Source: Malurus cyaneus samueli
Lineage: Eukaryota; Chordata; Aves; Passeriformes; Maluridae
DNA: 64,000 nucleotides
Direction of reading: 5' to 3'
Assembly (NCBI GenBank): GCA_009741485.1
Contig: CM019215.1
Location: 74,343,735-74,407,734, forward strand
The notes beneath the pieces are model-generated. The model ran no database searches, was not told where the DNA came from, and worked only from the letters and a program-made list of their open reading frames with translations. Every line of letters starts with the position of its first letter. Within the stretch, counting starts at the first letter, position 1. The position numbers and the translations under genes were made by a program. Positions 1 through 13,000 of this stretch are shown one piece after another.

Positions 1-976
1 CTTATTCTGACAGTTGCAAACTGGAAATGCCCAAGGAAGACACACTATACTTCCCTTCTGTACTCTTCCATCTTCCAGTTACCTGGGTTTCCAGGGCTTC
101 CGGGTCTAAACCCAGTTTTTATGAGTCTTGTAACCCTCAATGGATTTATCTTCTATGAGCTGCTAGCCGTATTCCCTCAAAAAGCAAATGAACAAGTCTT
201 CTTTTTTCAGATCCACCTCCTGTTAGCTTCATTTGATACCTCTTAGTTCTCATGTTGGAAGGAGAAACCAACAATTCATCCTGGTGCTCTTTCTGCTGTG
301 CATGACTTGATGAATAGTGCCCCAAATTCAAGCTGCCTGTCTCCATTAGCCTTTTCCCATGTTATACTTTTAATCACTTTTAAAAATTTTCCTCTGAACC
401 ACCTTCAGTTCCACAAAATCTGGATCCATGCAAAGGATGGATTTACACAATGTTCTCAACTCGTTTAGCAGTAACCGCTCTGCTCTATTCACTTTTGCAG
501 TTATGTGGGATCAACATTTCAGAGTCCTTAGAAAGCTTTCACATACAAGGTCAGCAAAAGGATGCATTTTTTAGTGCAACCTTTCCAGCAGCCTTTCCAG
601 CCCAGGAGTTTAAGTGCCCAGCTTCTTCCACATCGCTACATTCAGGACTGTGAACATATTAAGTCTGACAGCAGCCCAGAAGGGCCCCACTTAGAAGATC
701 TTTAGACTTTCTCCCTGACTTGTTCTATGCAGGGCATCACACTAAGAGCACAGCAGATTGGACTCCTGACCGCCACAGCATAAAAAGGGGTCACTGAGAG
801 AGACTCCTCATTCTGAAGGACATAACACTACCCTAAATCATTTCCCTATTCTGTTTGGGTGAGAGACTGCAAGTATTACTGGCTCAAAACATTTTGGGGG
901 TGTGTGTATGAGGAAGATGGGCAGATCGGACCTTGCTCTGGTGAGGCAATGTCCTGCTCTGCACATCCCACCACCC

Positions 977-1080
977 CTGGAGCCTGTATCCCAGCCCTAC
1001 AGCGGCTGCCAATTCCTGGCACACCAAAGGCATTGCTCCACTCCCACCTCTGGAGCCCCTATCCCAGCTCCTGAGTGGCC
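977..1080. repeat. Imperfect direct repeat, 73 bp apart
   Basis: CTGGAGCCTGTATCCCAGCC (977-996) recurs as CTGGAGCCCCTATCCCAGCT (1050-1069). The similarity weakens over the next ten bases. It probably reflects an old local duplication in a GC-richer stretch. Confidence 0.6.
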
Positions 1081-1286
1081 AAATGACCAGAGCCTCACCT
1101 GGGGGAAGGGTCCAGGAAGGCTGAAGGGTATTTGAACCAAGACAAGAGGCCAGCACATCTTAACCCTACCTCCTCTTGGAATTTCCAGCTGCTGAACACC
1201 ACTGAAACCAGTGAGACCTATATATTTTCTCTTTCATATATATTTTCTGTCTTTTTCTCTTTCTCTTTCTTCCTCTCAGAGTTCTG

Positions 1287-1342
1287 ATTAACTTAAAATT
1301 GGTTCAGCTTAGAGTTTGCTAAGCTGAATGGGCTAAGTTAAT
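1287..1342. other. Hairpin-forming inverted repeat (56 nt)
   Basis: Two pairs of perfect 9-bp arms nest around an 8-nt loop. ATTAACTTA (1287-1295) pairs with TAAGTTAAT (1334-1342), and TTCAGCTTA (1303-1311) pairs with TAAGCTGAA (1320-1328). The 7-nt and 5-nt spacers between them can form G-U pairs on the plus-strand RNA. The size and shape resemble a pre-miRNA or a fossil of a short inverted-repeat transposon. I recognise neither family. Confidence 0.6.
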
Positions 1343-4300
1343 GTTTTGGGAATTGTTTTATGTTGATTGAATGCTGCTCTAAACTTTTGCAAAAATTCTC
1401 TGACTTTCTGAAGTTGCCAGGAAAGTTTTTTGTTGTTTTGAGCTCTTGGGAATACCTTGTCAGTATTCATCTGAGTACATGAACAACCATAAGCCCTTTT
1501 AAGAGTCTCATCAAGTAAGTTTTTGGGGGCCTTACGGTCCGCTGGCTGGTTTAAAACCCCAAGATAGATACACATAGGCAAAACAGGCCCCTTCAGCAAA
1601 TACAGTTCACGAAATGCGCATCTGAACTTTGGTGTGTCAGTCTCACAAGGGCATCACCCCCATCACAGGTCTGGGTTAATATAAGGAGCTTGGTTCACAA
1701 TGATGTTCAGGCTGAAAAACAACAGCAAAAAAGGGCCCGGCCATCAGATGATAACAGAGAGAACAAACATGTATCAAATGGCGATTTCCCACTCATGGCA
1801 CTGATTGCAATGTCATCCAGGACAACTGTTGCTGCTCCCTTAACTGCTTTACACTTCTTTGGGAGTGCTCTGAAGTGGATCAACTGCAATTTTATCAGAC
1901 AGAAGAGCATGTGTTTGCTTCTACAAAGACTAGATCACCTTAAAAAACAAAACGAAAGGTATTTTACTATTTGTGTAATGAAGGGGTAGAGGCTTGAACT
2001 TGGTCCCAGCTCGTGAACTTCAGCTAATTATGGAGGAGCTCAGGTCCTTTCCCACATCAGAACAAGCTGTTTGGCTATTACTCAAATAAGATGGACTTCC
2101 CTTACGTTCCTGAGGCACCCAACTGAAAAATCAGAAGATGTTTTTAACATGGTGGGCTCTTTCTTTTCCCTGTTTTAAAAGAAACCGGACCCTGCACTAA
2201 GGGCTCAGACCAACATGAAAGTGGGAATTCACTGACGCAGATTTATTTTTTTTTCTACAGAAAAACTCAGGTTTTTAGCCTGGGAGACTTAAAAGACCAT
2301 TTCAAAACTGTGTATATACTCTAATGCCCCAGCTGTGTGCAACTTCTTCAATGTGCCGTTTTGTTGACATGTTAGGCTGCTAAGTCCTTTTTATGCAGCA
2401 TTATCATGAATTTAAATGTCTGTTACACAGACCAATAAATAAGCATCTTTGGGCAATTCGATTTATTATCATCTCTTCTGCATTTCCTTCGTTTTCACCT
2501 CTGGCCTGAGTGGTTTTACTGGGAAAAATGGTCTCACATTTACTTTACATTCTGAGTTTTTATGATGACAGCTTCGAATTCTTGTTCCGGCATTAACCCT
2601 CTCACCCTACCCCAGCCACGAAAATATTCAAATACTAGTATTTCCATTCACTGGAAGTTTTTTTTTTTCAGAGATTTTTGAACCCAAAGCCTTAAGAAAG
2701 CAGCTCCAAACCAAAGCTGAGCTAATTCTGGGGACCAGCAGGGGGCACTTCAAGTCCAGAGGATCACCAGAAAGCGTTCAGGCGCCTTCCTTCCTGGGGC
2801 TGATACAACTTACTACCGAGAGCTGAGATGCCAAGGTCAGGAGCAGCTCTGCCTATCAGACCGTGAGACCTACACGAATAATTCCCACATTTTAACCACC
2901 GTGTTCTCGAGATGCAACATAATTTTCCTCGTTATCATCTCTTACACAAAATTCAGGATCAGAACGTTTGTCTGAATTCAAACACTAAAGAGCTCCACTG
3001 GGCTATTTTGTTTTTCAAATGCCAGTGGTAATCAAGGAATTTCCAGGGACAGTGATTTGTTGCAACATCTAATTCTAAGTCAGTAAAAGATGCAGGAATG
3101 ACCAGCATGCTGAATTTGCCAAGCACACTCCACTTTCTATGCTCAAAACTAGGCATGTGACCACAGGGACTTTCCTAAACCATATGATGGCCATGGAAAC
3201 CTTCAGTAATTTAAAAAAAAATCCAATTCTGACTTCTTTATAGACAGAGCAGATAACGCTCTTTTAGGAAAGCAGATTTGACTTTTTTTTTTGCTTTTGA
3301 ATTGCATATTCCCTCAATTTCTGCAGAAACAAGATACCCTTGCAAGTATATTGTGGCACTTATCTGAAACACAGAACTTATACAAACCACTGCTTCTATA
3401 CATGAACACAGCAAAAAAAAATGGATTTATAAAATAAATAATTTAAAAAGGGATTCATAATACAAAACTTCTCTGTATTATGGCTTATCTATACCAAAGC
3501 ACATAGTTTACAGAGTGGAGACTGCTGAAGACTCCCCTGGAACATCACAGTCTTCTTATGTCCATTTTAGGACATAACCTGCTTTCCTCTTGGCAGCTTG
3601 TGAGGAACTGGAATGAAAGGTAAAATAGTTAGGCTAGTTCAGAATGGCAAAAATATCACTGAAAAAAATATCACCAACAGAAATTGTTTTGGCCCCCTAA
3701 ATTAGTGTACACGGGCTGTTCACAAATAACTGCCTGGCAATAAAACACAAAATCCAGGCTAGCTATAGTCACATGACAGAAGTCTCTGTGCATTTCATTT
3801 TTGCTTGGACTCTTACCTGAATTCATGTTTATATGTACAGAACTATGTATTAAATAATAATAAGGAGAAATACAGTTAAAAAAAAAGCCAAAAAACCACA
3901 CTCTTCAGCTTTGTGTCACTCTAGGCAGAACCTGCCTAGAGGCCAGGGTGGGTGTGCACTGCAGCCTGAGAGCCTGCAGAGAACTGCAAGCAGGCCTGGC
4001 TGTGTTGCAGCTAATCCACATTTCTAACAGCTTGGGTGCTGAACTACATGAACCAAATCCCCCTTTTATCCAGGAAGCCTTGCAACCTGGCCTGTAATCT
4101 TCAATGTCAGCAGGAATTGCCTGTTGCAAAAGGTGCTGCTCTCACTCTGTCCCATTGGCTGCCCTGAGCTGTGTGTAGTCCTACAGCCACCACAAGGACT
4201 CCTGGGGAGGTCGGGAGACAGCCAAAACCATGTTGGCTTGTGTCTGAAGAGCTCTACACACATAACTTCATGATGCAGCAAGGTGAGAGCAAGTAGGCGT

Positions 4301-5148
4301 AATCACAAAAATGTTGTGAAGGCAAAAGAGGAAAGAGAGGGGAAACACAAGCTCTCTCATCACCCTGAGCACCACCCCCTGCCCAGAGCCTGGTGCCATA
4401 CTGCCATCACCAGCGAGCTGCTCCTCCTGATCTGGTGGGCAAGGCTTCGGTTTCCCTGCCTGTGTGTGCGCCAACGCAGCTGAGCTGGCATGCTAGGGAA
4501 CGGGAAAAGAGCTGGCTGCATTTTCAGCTCTTCTGGAGCCAGAAGGAAGGAGGAGCTGAAAGCAGTGAAAAGCTATTGAAATGCCAACTGCTCCCTAACG
4601 CACACTTGGCCGCAGCCAGATCCTGAATACCAGCGACACGGTGGTTCTAACAGGAAGCTATCAAGTCACCATTAAAGAACAACAAGATTAAGCAAGGAAG
4701 ATTAATCAGGCAGAATTAAGTGGCTGAAGTGTGGAGGGGTTTCTCTTTTGCTATTCTTATTTGCTGTATTTCTTAAGGGTTAAATTTTTCTTTTCGTCTC
4801 CATACAGTAATCAGAGTCTAATGGTGACAAATTACTGAGCTGCACAGAGATGTTTAAACCGGTGGGAAAACACTTAAGGCAACATTTGATGTGTGAGGAC
4901 CAAAAAATCCACAAAAACACAATAGATTTTTTTTCACTAAATGAAATTGTAAGATGCACAAGAAAAATTAACGTTTTGTTAGAGGTCCACAGAATGACAA
5001 CCGAACGAGTTCAGAACTCTCTTGAAACTGTGTGTTTTAAAAGACTGCTTCCTACCGAAGTTCTCCCCACATGGCTCACATCCATGCTCCCAAATCACCT
5101 CAGAAGGCTCCCAGAGGGATAGCCAAAGCAGCAGCAGCCAGCACTCAC

Positions 5149-5336
5149 CTGATGAGGATACACTGGTTGTCGTGGCGCTTCCAGAGGCAGCGGTAGCACT
5201 CGTTGGCCACGGCGAAGATGTGCGGTGCCATCTCTCCCATGTGGTGCTTGCTGTATTGCTCCATGGCAGCGCCGTCGTACAGCCCTGGGATCCTCTTGTA
5301 GGGGTTCACCGAGGCAACTATGGAACCAATGTAGGT
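5149..5336 (-). CDS. MYO10: MYO10 exon 4 (myosin-X motor domain, just upstream of the P-loop)
   Basis: Myosin-X is an actin-based motor that moves to filopodial tips. This exon encodes part of its ATPase head. Read on the minus strand it gives 62 codons plus 2 nt, starting TYIGSIVASVNPYKRIPGLY and ending NECYRCLWKRHDNQCILI. The NPYKRIPGLY stretch is the purine-binding loop of the myosin head. The NECYRCLWKRHDNQCILI ending is, from memory of the family, typical of myosin-X and its fish paralogues. The trailing AG would begin the Ser codon that precedes the GESGAGKT P-loop, which must sit in the next exon, left of this window. The splice sites are a TTTGCAG acceptor (pyrimidine tract rather weak) and a CAG|GTGAGT donor. 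The exon enters in phase 0 and leaves in phase 2, and it joins in frame to exon 3 at 21827. It is intact. A MYO10-like paralogue is possible but less likely given exon 2. Confidence 0.95.
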
Positions 5337-8300
5337 CTGCAAACACACAGTACCCCCAGAGTGTTATCACACATGGTGTGGAACAGGTTAATGCTCTTCT
5401 CAAATGACAGGCAACAAATACACGTTTGCAGAACCGTAACAACCCTTTGGATAAAGGTGGCCAGCAATTTTCCCTGATTTCTTCCTTTCAAGGAAAGCAA
5501 CAAAAGGGTGAAAGTTTTTCCCACCTCTGTCATGTTCTCAGGCTTTCCCCACCTATAACACTGAGCTTATTGACTGTACAAATCCCTTCCTTAATGCTAC
5601 TTACAGCTGCATGGTAATGCCTATCAGCGCTGGCCTACAGCTGCTTCTCATGTGTCCCTAGGGACTCGCTGAACTCACTGAAAACCTGACTGAGCCCAAA
5701 GTAATGGTGGAAAAGTCTGTATTTCCATGTAGAGCATCCAAGTCCTCCTCTGCTGCTCACTTTTAAAACGGAAGTATCAAGCATTATGGTAGACACCAGG
5801 ACCATTATTGTTTAGAATAGCAGGCTCTAAGAAAAGCATGTGAACCAGCAAAAACACTCCAAAAACACTGGGTTTCCACAACTTTATAATTAGTTTGATG
5901 CAGAATGGCAGCTGACAAGGCATTAATTTCTATCCCACTGCAATTAGAGAGCACATCAGTTAAAACCACCCAGGCAGCAGCTTATGCCCATTCCCATTGC
6001 CTTAACTCATTAGGCTGAGGTAACCTGATCATTTGCCACAGTCTGTTCACAATGCTGCTCAATTTCTCCCTCACCCTCTATCCACTTCACTGTATTTTTC
6101 AAATATAACCACATTAAAGTGATGTAGGAGATAACATTAAGCCTGCTACCTCTAGAGTTTCTGGGGCATGTGAAATTAATTGATATCTTGTATGGCGTGT
6201 GCAGCATTACTGCTGCGATACCGATTTCATTTGCTAACAGCCTTTTCTGCAGTGACAGGCAAGAGGCTGACACCTCTGGCCTTGCGAAGAGCAGGCGGTG
6301 CAGCCTCCAGCCCTGTAACACAGCCCCCCTGTGCACACAGATGCCTCACCAGCAGTCAGCCCTCTGTCGCCGACAGGAACCAGCTGTGAAGCTGACAGCA
6401 GGACTGGGGCTCTCTTCATCTCCACAGCACCCTAACCAGAGGGATGGATAACGGGAGCAGCATCTTGCAAACCACAGAAATGCAGCCCCAGTGCTCCTCC
6501 TGCAGCCTCACTCTTCCCTGTACAAGCCACCACAGGACACTCACTAAGATACAGGGACCATCAGTTCCCCCACATCTTCCTTTCCCTTCCACACTCTCTG
6601 TTTCGCAGCTTTTACAGCCTGCATCTACATGCCTCCCTCTTTTCTCCTTAATTAACATGCAATTATCGCTGTGTCTCAGCTCTCCTTTCTCACTGTTACC
6701 CGGCTGTTACAGTCCCCATTATCCACCTGTTCACCCACCATCAGGCCCAGCACAAATTGCAGCTTCGAGCTTTTGCTGAGGGAACTGCAGTGGTGTCCTT
6801 GAAACCATGACAATTTTATCAGCAGTAAGGGGAATATCTCTCCCCGCTGTAACTCAAGTACCTTTTACAGAGTGGTGAACTTTCAATCTCTGCATATAAC
6901 ACCATCCCCTCACCCTCCCATGCTGTGCAACAGCTCGGAAGATTTCATCTAGAGGAGAGATACCATTTCAACACGAGATCCTATCACAGGGCAGTTACAG
7001 CACTGAGACAACAGCTTAACTTCCTGGGATCATCCCCTCTTGGGCTCTTAAATAAGTAATAAGTAACAAGGAAGGCTCTGAAAACAAACTTCTTCTGTTT
7101 GATACATATTTCAGCACAGATTACACTGGCAAAATTTTAAGAGGCTTCTTTTTTAATTACATGACTGCACTGCAAGTATGACCAATAAAACAGACTGCTA
7201 CAGATCTTCCTCTTTCCCATATTGAAGTCTGGCTTAAGTCTTCTGAAAAGAGTAATTTGAGGCACATCATCACAACAGATGCCATGGCAAAGATGTAAAT
7301 AAAAAAATCTCCATGAAAAATGATACCATCTAACTTCATGACTAAATAACCACTGTGTAGCTCCTGTGTGATTAAGTACCTGACAGAACAGTATCTCCAC
7401 AATAAAGCATCAGCAAAACTGCATCATCATGGGCTACACATTGTGACTTTTCTTGCTTCTCATTTTCTAAATAGTAAGTATCAGAAGAGGTGGCAACAGC
7501 CCACTTCTGCACACACACGTTTCACATGGGGCAGTCTTTCACATGACTTAAATATAATTTTTTAAAGAGATAGAAACACTTCCAGAATATTAGTCATTAC
7601 TGTGAATAATAAAAGTTTATTAAATAAAGTGAGCTGGCTTCATTGCCTTGTAATTCAGGAAGGAAAAATAGAGAAATGGGCAGTGTACTATGGCAGTAAC
7701 AGAAACCTGGCAAACAGCAGAAATGATATGCTGAAAACAATTTCTAAATCACCTCACAGAGTAATTAGTGCTTAGGACATGTCTCTGTATAAGTAATTCC
7801 TTCTTTCTCTTTTTTTTTCTTTCAGCAAAAGCGTGAAGAACCACAATTTCTACTGACAAAGGTACATTTTTGTGGTTCCAGTCTTCTGGTGCTTTGAGTA
7901 TGTACCACCTCTTTGCAGGACAAGTTAAACCGCCAAATTGTAGCGGCACAAGACAAAACGAGCTCAGGACTTCAAAAAACAACTTCCTCATCCCAAAGCA
8001 AGATCACAAAAAAAAGTATATTCTTCACAGACACAGTGTATCACATTCACCAACTACCAAGTGTCACAGTCCAACCCAGGAGTAGCCACAACCAGGTATC
8101 TGCATGGACTGAGGAGTCAGCTGGCCCAAGTAGAAGTTCTGCCTTTACCCAGGGTAGTTCAGTAAGGTATCAGTGGGCTGCAGCAGCACCATTATTAAAA
8201 GCTATTTCAGTTATTTTAAAAGTTCACAGTAAAAGACAAATCTTCCAGAAGTCTTTGTAAATTTCCTTTGGGATACTCAACTGCAGCGAGATCTGCTGCT

Positions 8301-8502
8301 GCAAGTATAATTTCCTACATCACATCCAGGCTTACTACTTTCCCATTCATTACCTATCACAGGGTCTTACTAGTAGCAGTATTTTTTAAGCAGTGGATCC
8401 TACACTTTATCCTGGCATGAAGAGCCACAAAGTTATGGACTTGAGGGAGGTGGGGAAGGGCACATATACTCCCGTGAAGAAGAATGCTACCAGCTCCTAG
8501 TT

Positions 8503-8880
8503 TCATAGAATCATGGAATGGCTTGGGTTGGAAGGAGAGAAAAGATCATCTAGCTCTGATGTCTCTGTTGTGAGCAGGGACATCTTCCATTAGAACAGGT
8601 TGCTCAATGCCCCATCACACGTGGCCTTTAACACTTCCAGGGATGGGGCATCCACAGCTTCTCTGGGTAGCCTGGTACAGTACCTCACAGTGAAGAATTT
8701 CCTCCTAATATCTAATCTAAACCTACTCTCTTTCAGTTTGAAGCCTTTCAACCTTGTCTTGTCGCTGTATGCTCCTCTCAATCTTTCTTGTAGGCCCCTC
8801 CACTTGCCCTCCCCTTGGGGACCCTGAGCAGCCACACAAGAGAACCCCTCTCTTGTAGGGCAGACCTTCTGCTTTGGCAA
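8503..8880 (-). mobile_element. CR1 LINE fragment, 3' end, minus strand
   Basis: The left end has the reverse complement of the CR1 3' tail (CATAGAATCATGGAATGGC). It is followed by the reverse complement of the C-terminal ORF2 and 3'UTR. On the minus strand, residues such as RFRLDIRRKFFTV and RLPREAVDAPSLEVLK match the conserved end of CR1 ORF2 as I know it. The copy is 5'-truncated, as is normal for CR1, with no poly-A tail. The right boundary is approximate. It is non-functional, because it lacks endonuclease and reverse transcriptase. Confidence 0.92.
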
Positions 8881-10008
8881 ATGCAAGCACCTTAACAGCA
8901 GGTTAAACTGGTGTAAAATTACAGAAAAAAATGCAGCACTGTTCAATGAGCACGTACTTTCTACTGAATGCTATTTCTGCACCAGACATCATCACATGGC
9001 AAATTAAATGGGTTAAATTACTATATTATGCCAACATCACAAAGCAGGTGAAATTTCAGAAAAGGTTTTTTCACAGAAGAATGACACTTCCACTTTGCTT
9101 TTAAGACAGTAATCTAAATTTTCTTTTTGTTCCTCACAGTTTCTAATCTGTTTCTGGAAGTCAGTAATTACTTATTTTAATGAATGCACTCTGGTGCAGT
9201 TAAGAATTGGGGAAACGCTGCCAGAGTACTTGCAAGCAGACATGGGAGTTCTGAAGATTTCCAGAAATAGTTTGAGAGTTTTTTTCCATGATATACTGTG
9301 AGAACTCCTATTACAAGCCTGACTCCTTAAATCTACGGCAATGAACTGGGCAGATGCTATTCCCTGTTAAATGAATGACTCAACACTTCAGACAGAAAAA
9401 CACACAAACTCTTGAACTACTTTAGTACAGACTAAACCAGCAACAACTTTTTTATCAGATCATCACTAATATATTTATTTAAACCAAACAATAAATTAAA
9501 GTTGAGTTACTGAACCTGAATCCCAATGCAGCACTTTGATTACTCTACTAAAGGTTGGGTTCCTTTTACACTTTCAAACTTGTACATTGTTAATTCATCT
9601 CGTAAAACACTTTCAGTCACAAGCCACAGACACTCCTGCTCCCCCTTTTAGCAAAAGGAGAAAACAAGATTGTTTGCTGATCTTCTACAAGGACTTTCAA
9701 AATCAGAAGTTCAAATCCTCTCTTCTCAGCCAATCAGTAAGGTAAGACAAAATGAAAGACGTACTTCAGAAAGGAAAAGATTTTTCATCAGTTCTTTGAA
9801 CTTTTTTTTTTTGTTTTGCTTGTTGCCTTCTGATAGCAATTAGCTTTGAGCCTGTGTCTTGAAATCATCCCACAGTTCTTCAAACACTGGAAAACAATTT
9901 GTTCTTTAACAAGGTTCAAGAGCTCACAAAGACAGCTGATACCCACAGAAACACACTAGCAAAACTTAACAGGGTCAGCTTAGTCCTGTCTAACATAAAA
10001 GGGTGGGG

Positions 10009-10013
10009 NNNNN
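10009..10013. other. Assembly gap (5 N)
   Basis: Five undetermined bases follow a GGGTGGGG run. The true gap length may differ from five. Confidence 0.99.
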
Positions 10014-13000
10014 TTAATGAAGACACAATCAATTTACTTTAGTTTGATGCCAAACAAATTAAAATTAGTAAAAAGTTTTACTGATCAAAATACCCTTTTT
10101 CAGGTTAGCTTATAATTACAAGAAATAGCTTTGCAATGGATGAACAATATACAGTTTGAAATGTCTTTCTTTGCAGAGAAGGCTCTCAGACTAAAAGAGA
10201 AAAAAGTAGAGTAAGAAATTTCCCTTTCAAATTTTTTTCCAGGTTCCCTAAAATGAAAAAGCAATGAGAAAGAAAACTGCCTTAATGCAAGACCATTTCA
10301 TTAGTCCTATAAACCAAACATACTGAATATACCAGGGCCACCCTACTTTTCCTCTTTCCCCCTTAACAGATGCTGTTTAGAATTTAGGGGTATATTCTTT
10401 CAGGTTTGCACCATATCCAGCAACCATCCACCTTCCACTTCTTCCCTTTCATATCAAGACTTCTCCACAATAACTTTTCAGTTTCTGAGGATCCTTTATG
10501 ATTTCTGTGTTTTACCCAAGCTCACTTTTCCCACGTAAGGTGATTAAATTTATTCTACACTGCTTTTCTCATGATCTTTCACCCTCTACATCAAGGTGTC
10601 CCTCTGTATTTCAGACTTCCAGCATCTGAAACATCCCAGTCTTCCTTCTTTCATAAATAAATAAATTTTAAAAAGGGGGAAGCCGAGAAGAGCACACACT
10701 TCTTTCAGGCTTTCGATATCTCATGCTACAGGGAGAGTGGGAGAGAAGGAGGGCCCTGTTAAAGGGGATTATGTGCTGCCCCTGAACTAAATCTTTGATT
10801 AACAATCACAACAGAAACCAAAGATGCTTGCACTATTAAAACAGGCATAAGAAGACTGCATTACTCTCTTTCTATCACTGTGTTTCTTTAATACCACTAA
10901 AATTCAAAATATTCTTCACAACTTGGAGCTAGAAATGAGCTAGAAATGCTGGAATAGATCAAATACAGAATCAAGATGCTCTGTTACAGATATATACATT
11001 AACATGAGAAACAAGACTTAGTCCAGCTCTCTTTAAGAGCACTTTCAAGCCTTTCTGCTTTAGAACATGAAAAATCTGTTATTACAGAAAGAAAAACACG
11101 TTTTCAGATACCTCAAGAAATATGTTTCTGGATCATTTCTCAGAAACTCCTGACTTTTCTGAGTCTCTTAAGGAACTGATTCTGTGCCTAAAAAGTAAAA
11201 GTATTTTTTTTCAATGGGGTATTGGTATCAACCTGCCTATTTACTCCACAAGTATTACTTTCTGGGCTTACCCTTAATAGATGGGAAACTTCAAATAAAA
11301 CTGCAGTACAACTGGCTCACCTCAAAGCTACTTCTATGTTACTTCTACACAAGGCATGGGAAAAGATTTTTATCACCATTCCACACAACCTCTTCGTCTT
11401 ACTTACCTTTAAATCATCACGGCTACAGTAACATTACCAAATAACAAAACCAGTGTTTTCACAGAACATGCAGTGGCAGGCAGCTTTTAAAAGACCACAA
11501 ATAGCCATCAAACTTTATTATGTTTTCAACACCAAATTTTAAGGTGTCAGAATGAAAAACCTGTGAGCAGGAGAGTTTGCCACACGCTGCAGATATGGCC
11601 TTGGTGGTTCCCAGCTCTCTCAGGTGAAGGGATTGATGGTAATCAGGGCTGAGCTTATTCTGAGGCAAAGACAACCAACGGTCTGCCACATACACATCAG
11701 CAGAAAAAGGAGAAAGATGTCTGGGCCACATTTTGGTGTGCTTTTTAGGGGAGGCAGCAGAAGGGGCAATGGTATTCCATAAAGAGGATGGTAATTAATG
11801 CCCTCGTTCATTGCAGGACCTCAATATATTCTCACTGTGGTAAGTATACCCCATCTTTCAGCAAGTCCCATGCTAATTTCAGTGGGACAGAATCCAGATG
11901 TCTCATGTCTGAATCCAAGCTTTTTTCTTAAAAACCATAATCAAAGTGAAGTACTAAACTACAATTTTAAATTTTTTTTTTTTTAAACTGCATGTTTTAA
12001 ATGTTTTCAACCAATCAAGCCATTTCTAAGATGGAAATGCCATACTCTGTAATCATCTTTACATGCTCAGGCTCCTGCAGTCTTCACCATGTCTGGTGAC
12101 TCACCGTGAGCTTCCAACTGCTTAGATTTACATCAGCTTTACTTTTCTCTATCTATGTGTGTTCCTTGTCAATGCACTCAACATTATGACCCCTAAACTG
12201 TCGTTTTTTTCTTCTTAAGTTCAGCTGCAGAACTGATTGCAAAATGAGGTGTTTGTAAACACACAGGCCACATTACAAATACAAGAGTTAGCACCCATCA
12301 GAGAGGACCTTTAGAAGGGAGCCAGAACATGACAAGGAACGTCACTAAGATCAAGTGTCAACAGGCAGCCATCTACAGCCAAGACACACCCTCTGTATGT
12401 TCTCCTTGTCACTGCTTTTGAAAAGTGTCTTTTCAGGCACGTTCACACCGCTCAGCTGCACCTTCCCATGTCTTTCAGTCCAGGGTGGAAACTGCAGGAA
12501 CCTCTCCTACCAACCACCTTCCTACCAGCCTTTTCTCCTTCAGTGCTAAGCACAGATCGGATCCAAGACATAACAGACCAAAGCCTTTTCAAAGCCAGGC
12601 TTTATGCTTGTTTCCACCAGCAGTTTACAAGAAGATTTTGGAATAGTTTTGGGTTATTTTAACATGTGACTTCAGATGATCACAGGCAACTGTTGGGCAA
12701 CAGGACACCCTATTAGATGCAGCCTTGTCTGTTTTGTTGACCCTTCAGCCCAGCTAGTGCAACCTTTAAGCTTCCCTTGGTGCAACACTATTAAGCAACA
12801 CCGCCCTGTTCCCAAACCCCTCCAAGGGCAAAGGCTGCACTATTTCCTCATGAAAAGGGTTGCACTTTGTAACCCAGCTACTTTAACTTCTAAACTAAGA
12901 GAATCCTTCCACTCCCTACAGCTTCAATCCTGCACATTCATTGAGTCCTTACCCTAGGAAGCTAAATGAATCTGTCTAGATCTATTTCTCAAGGGTTCAA

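Larger units (their letters stand above)
1..5148 (-). other. MYO10: MYO10 intron 4, partial (3' part outside window)
   Basis: This stretch runs from the window edge to the exon 4 donor. I see no coding exon or recognisable CR1 in it. It contains a pyrimidine-rich run near 1246-1278, a hairpin at 1287-1342 (separate entry), an imperfect direct repeat at 977-1007 and 1050-1080, and short A or T runs around 2250, 2660, 3210, 3410 and 3880. About 3905-4630 is somewhat richer in GC but shows only short overlapping chance reading frames. The P-loop exon of MYO10 must lie further left. Confidence 0.85.

Noticed and set aside
5022..5477. 151-codon plus-strand frame
   Set aside because: It is the antisense shadow of MYO10 exon 4, whose minus-strand reading has clear myosin motifs and splice sites.
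9705..9725. AGTTCAAATCC, similar to a tRNA B box
   Set aside because: There is no A box at the right distance and no cloverleaf can be drawn from the flanks.
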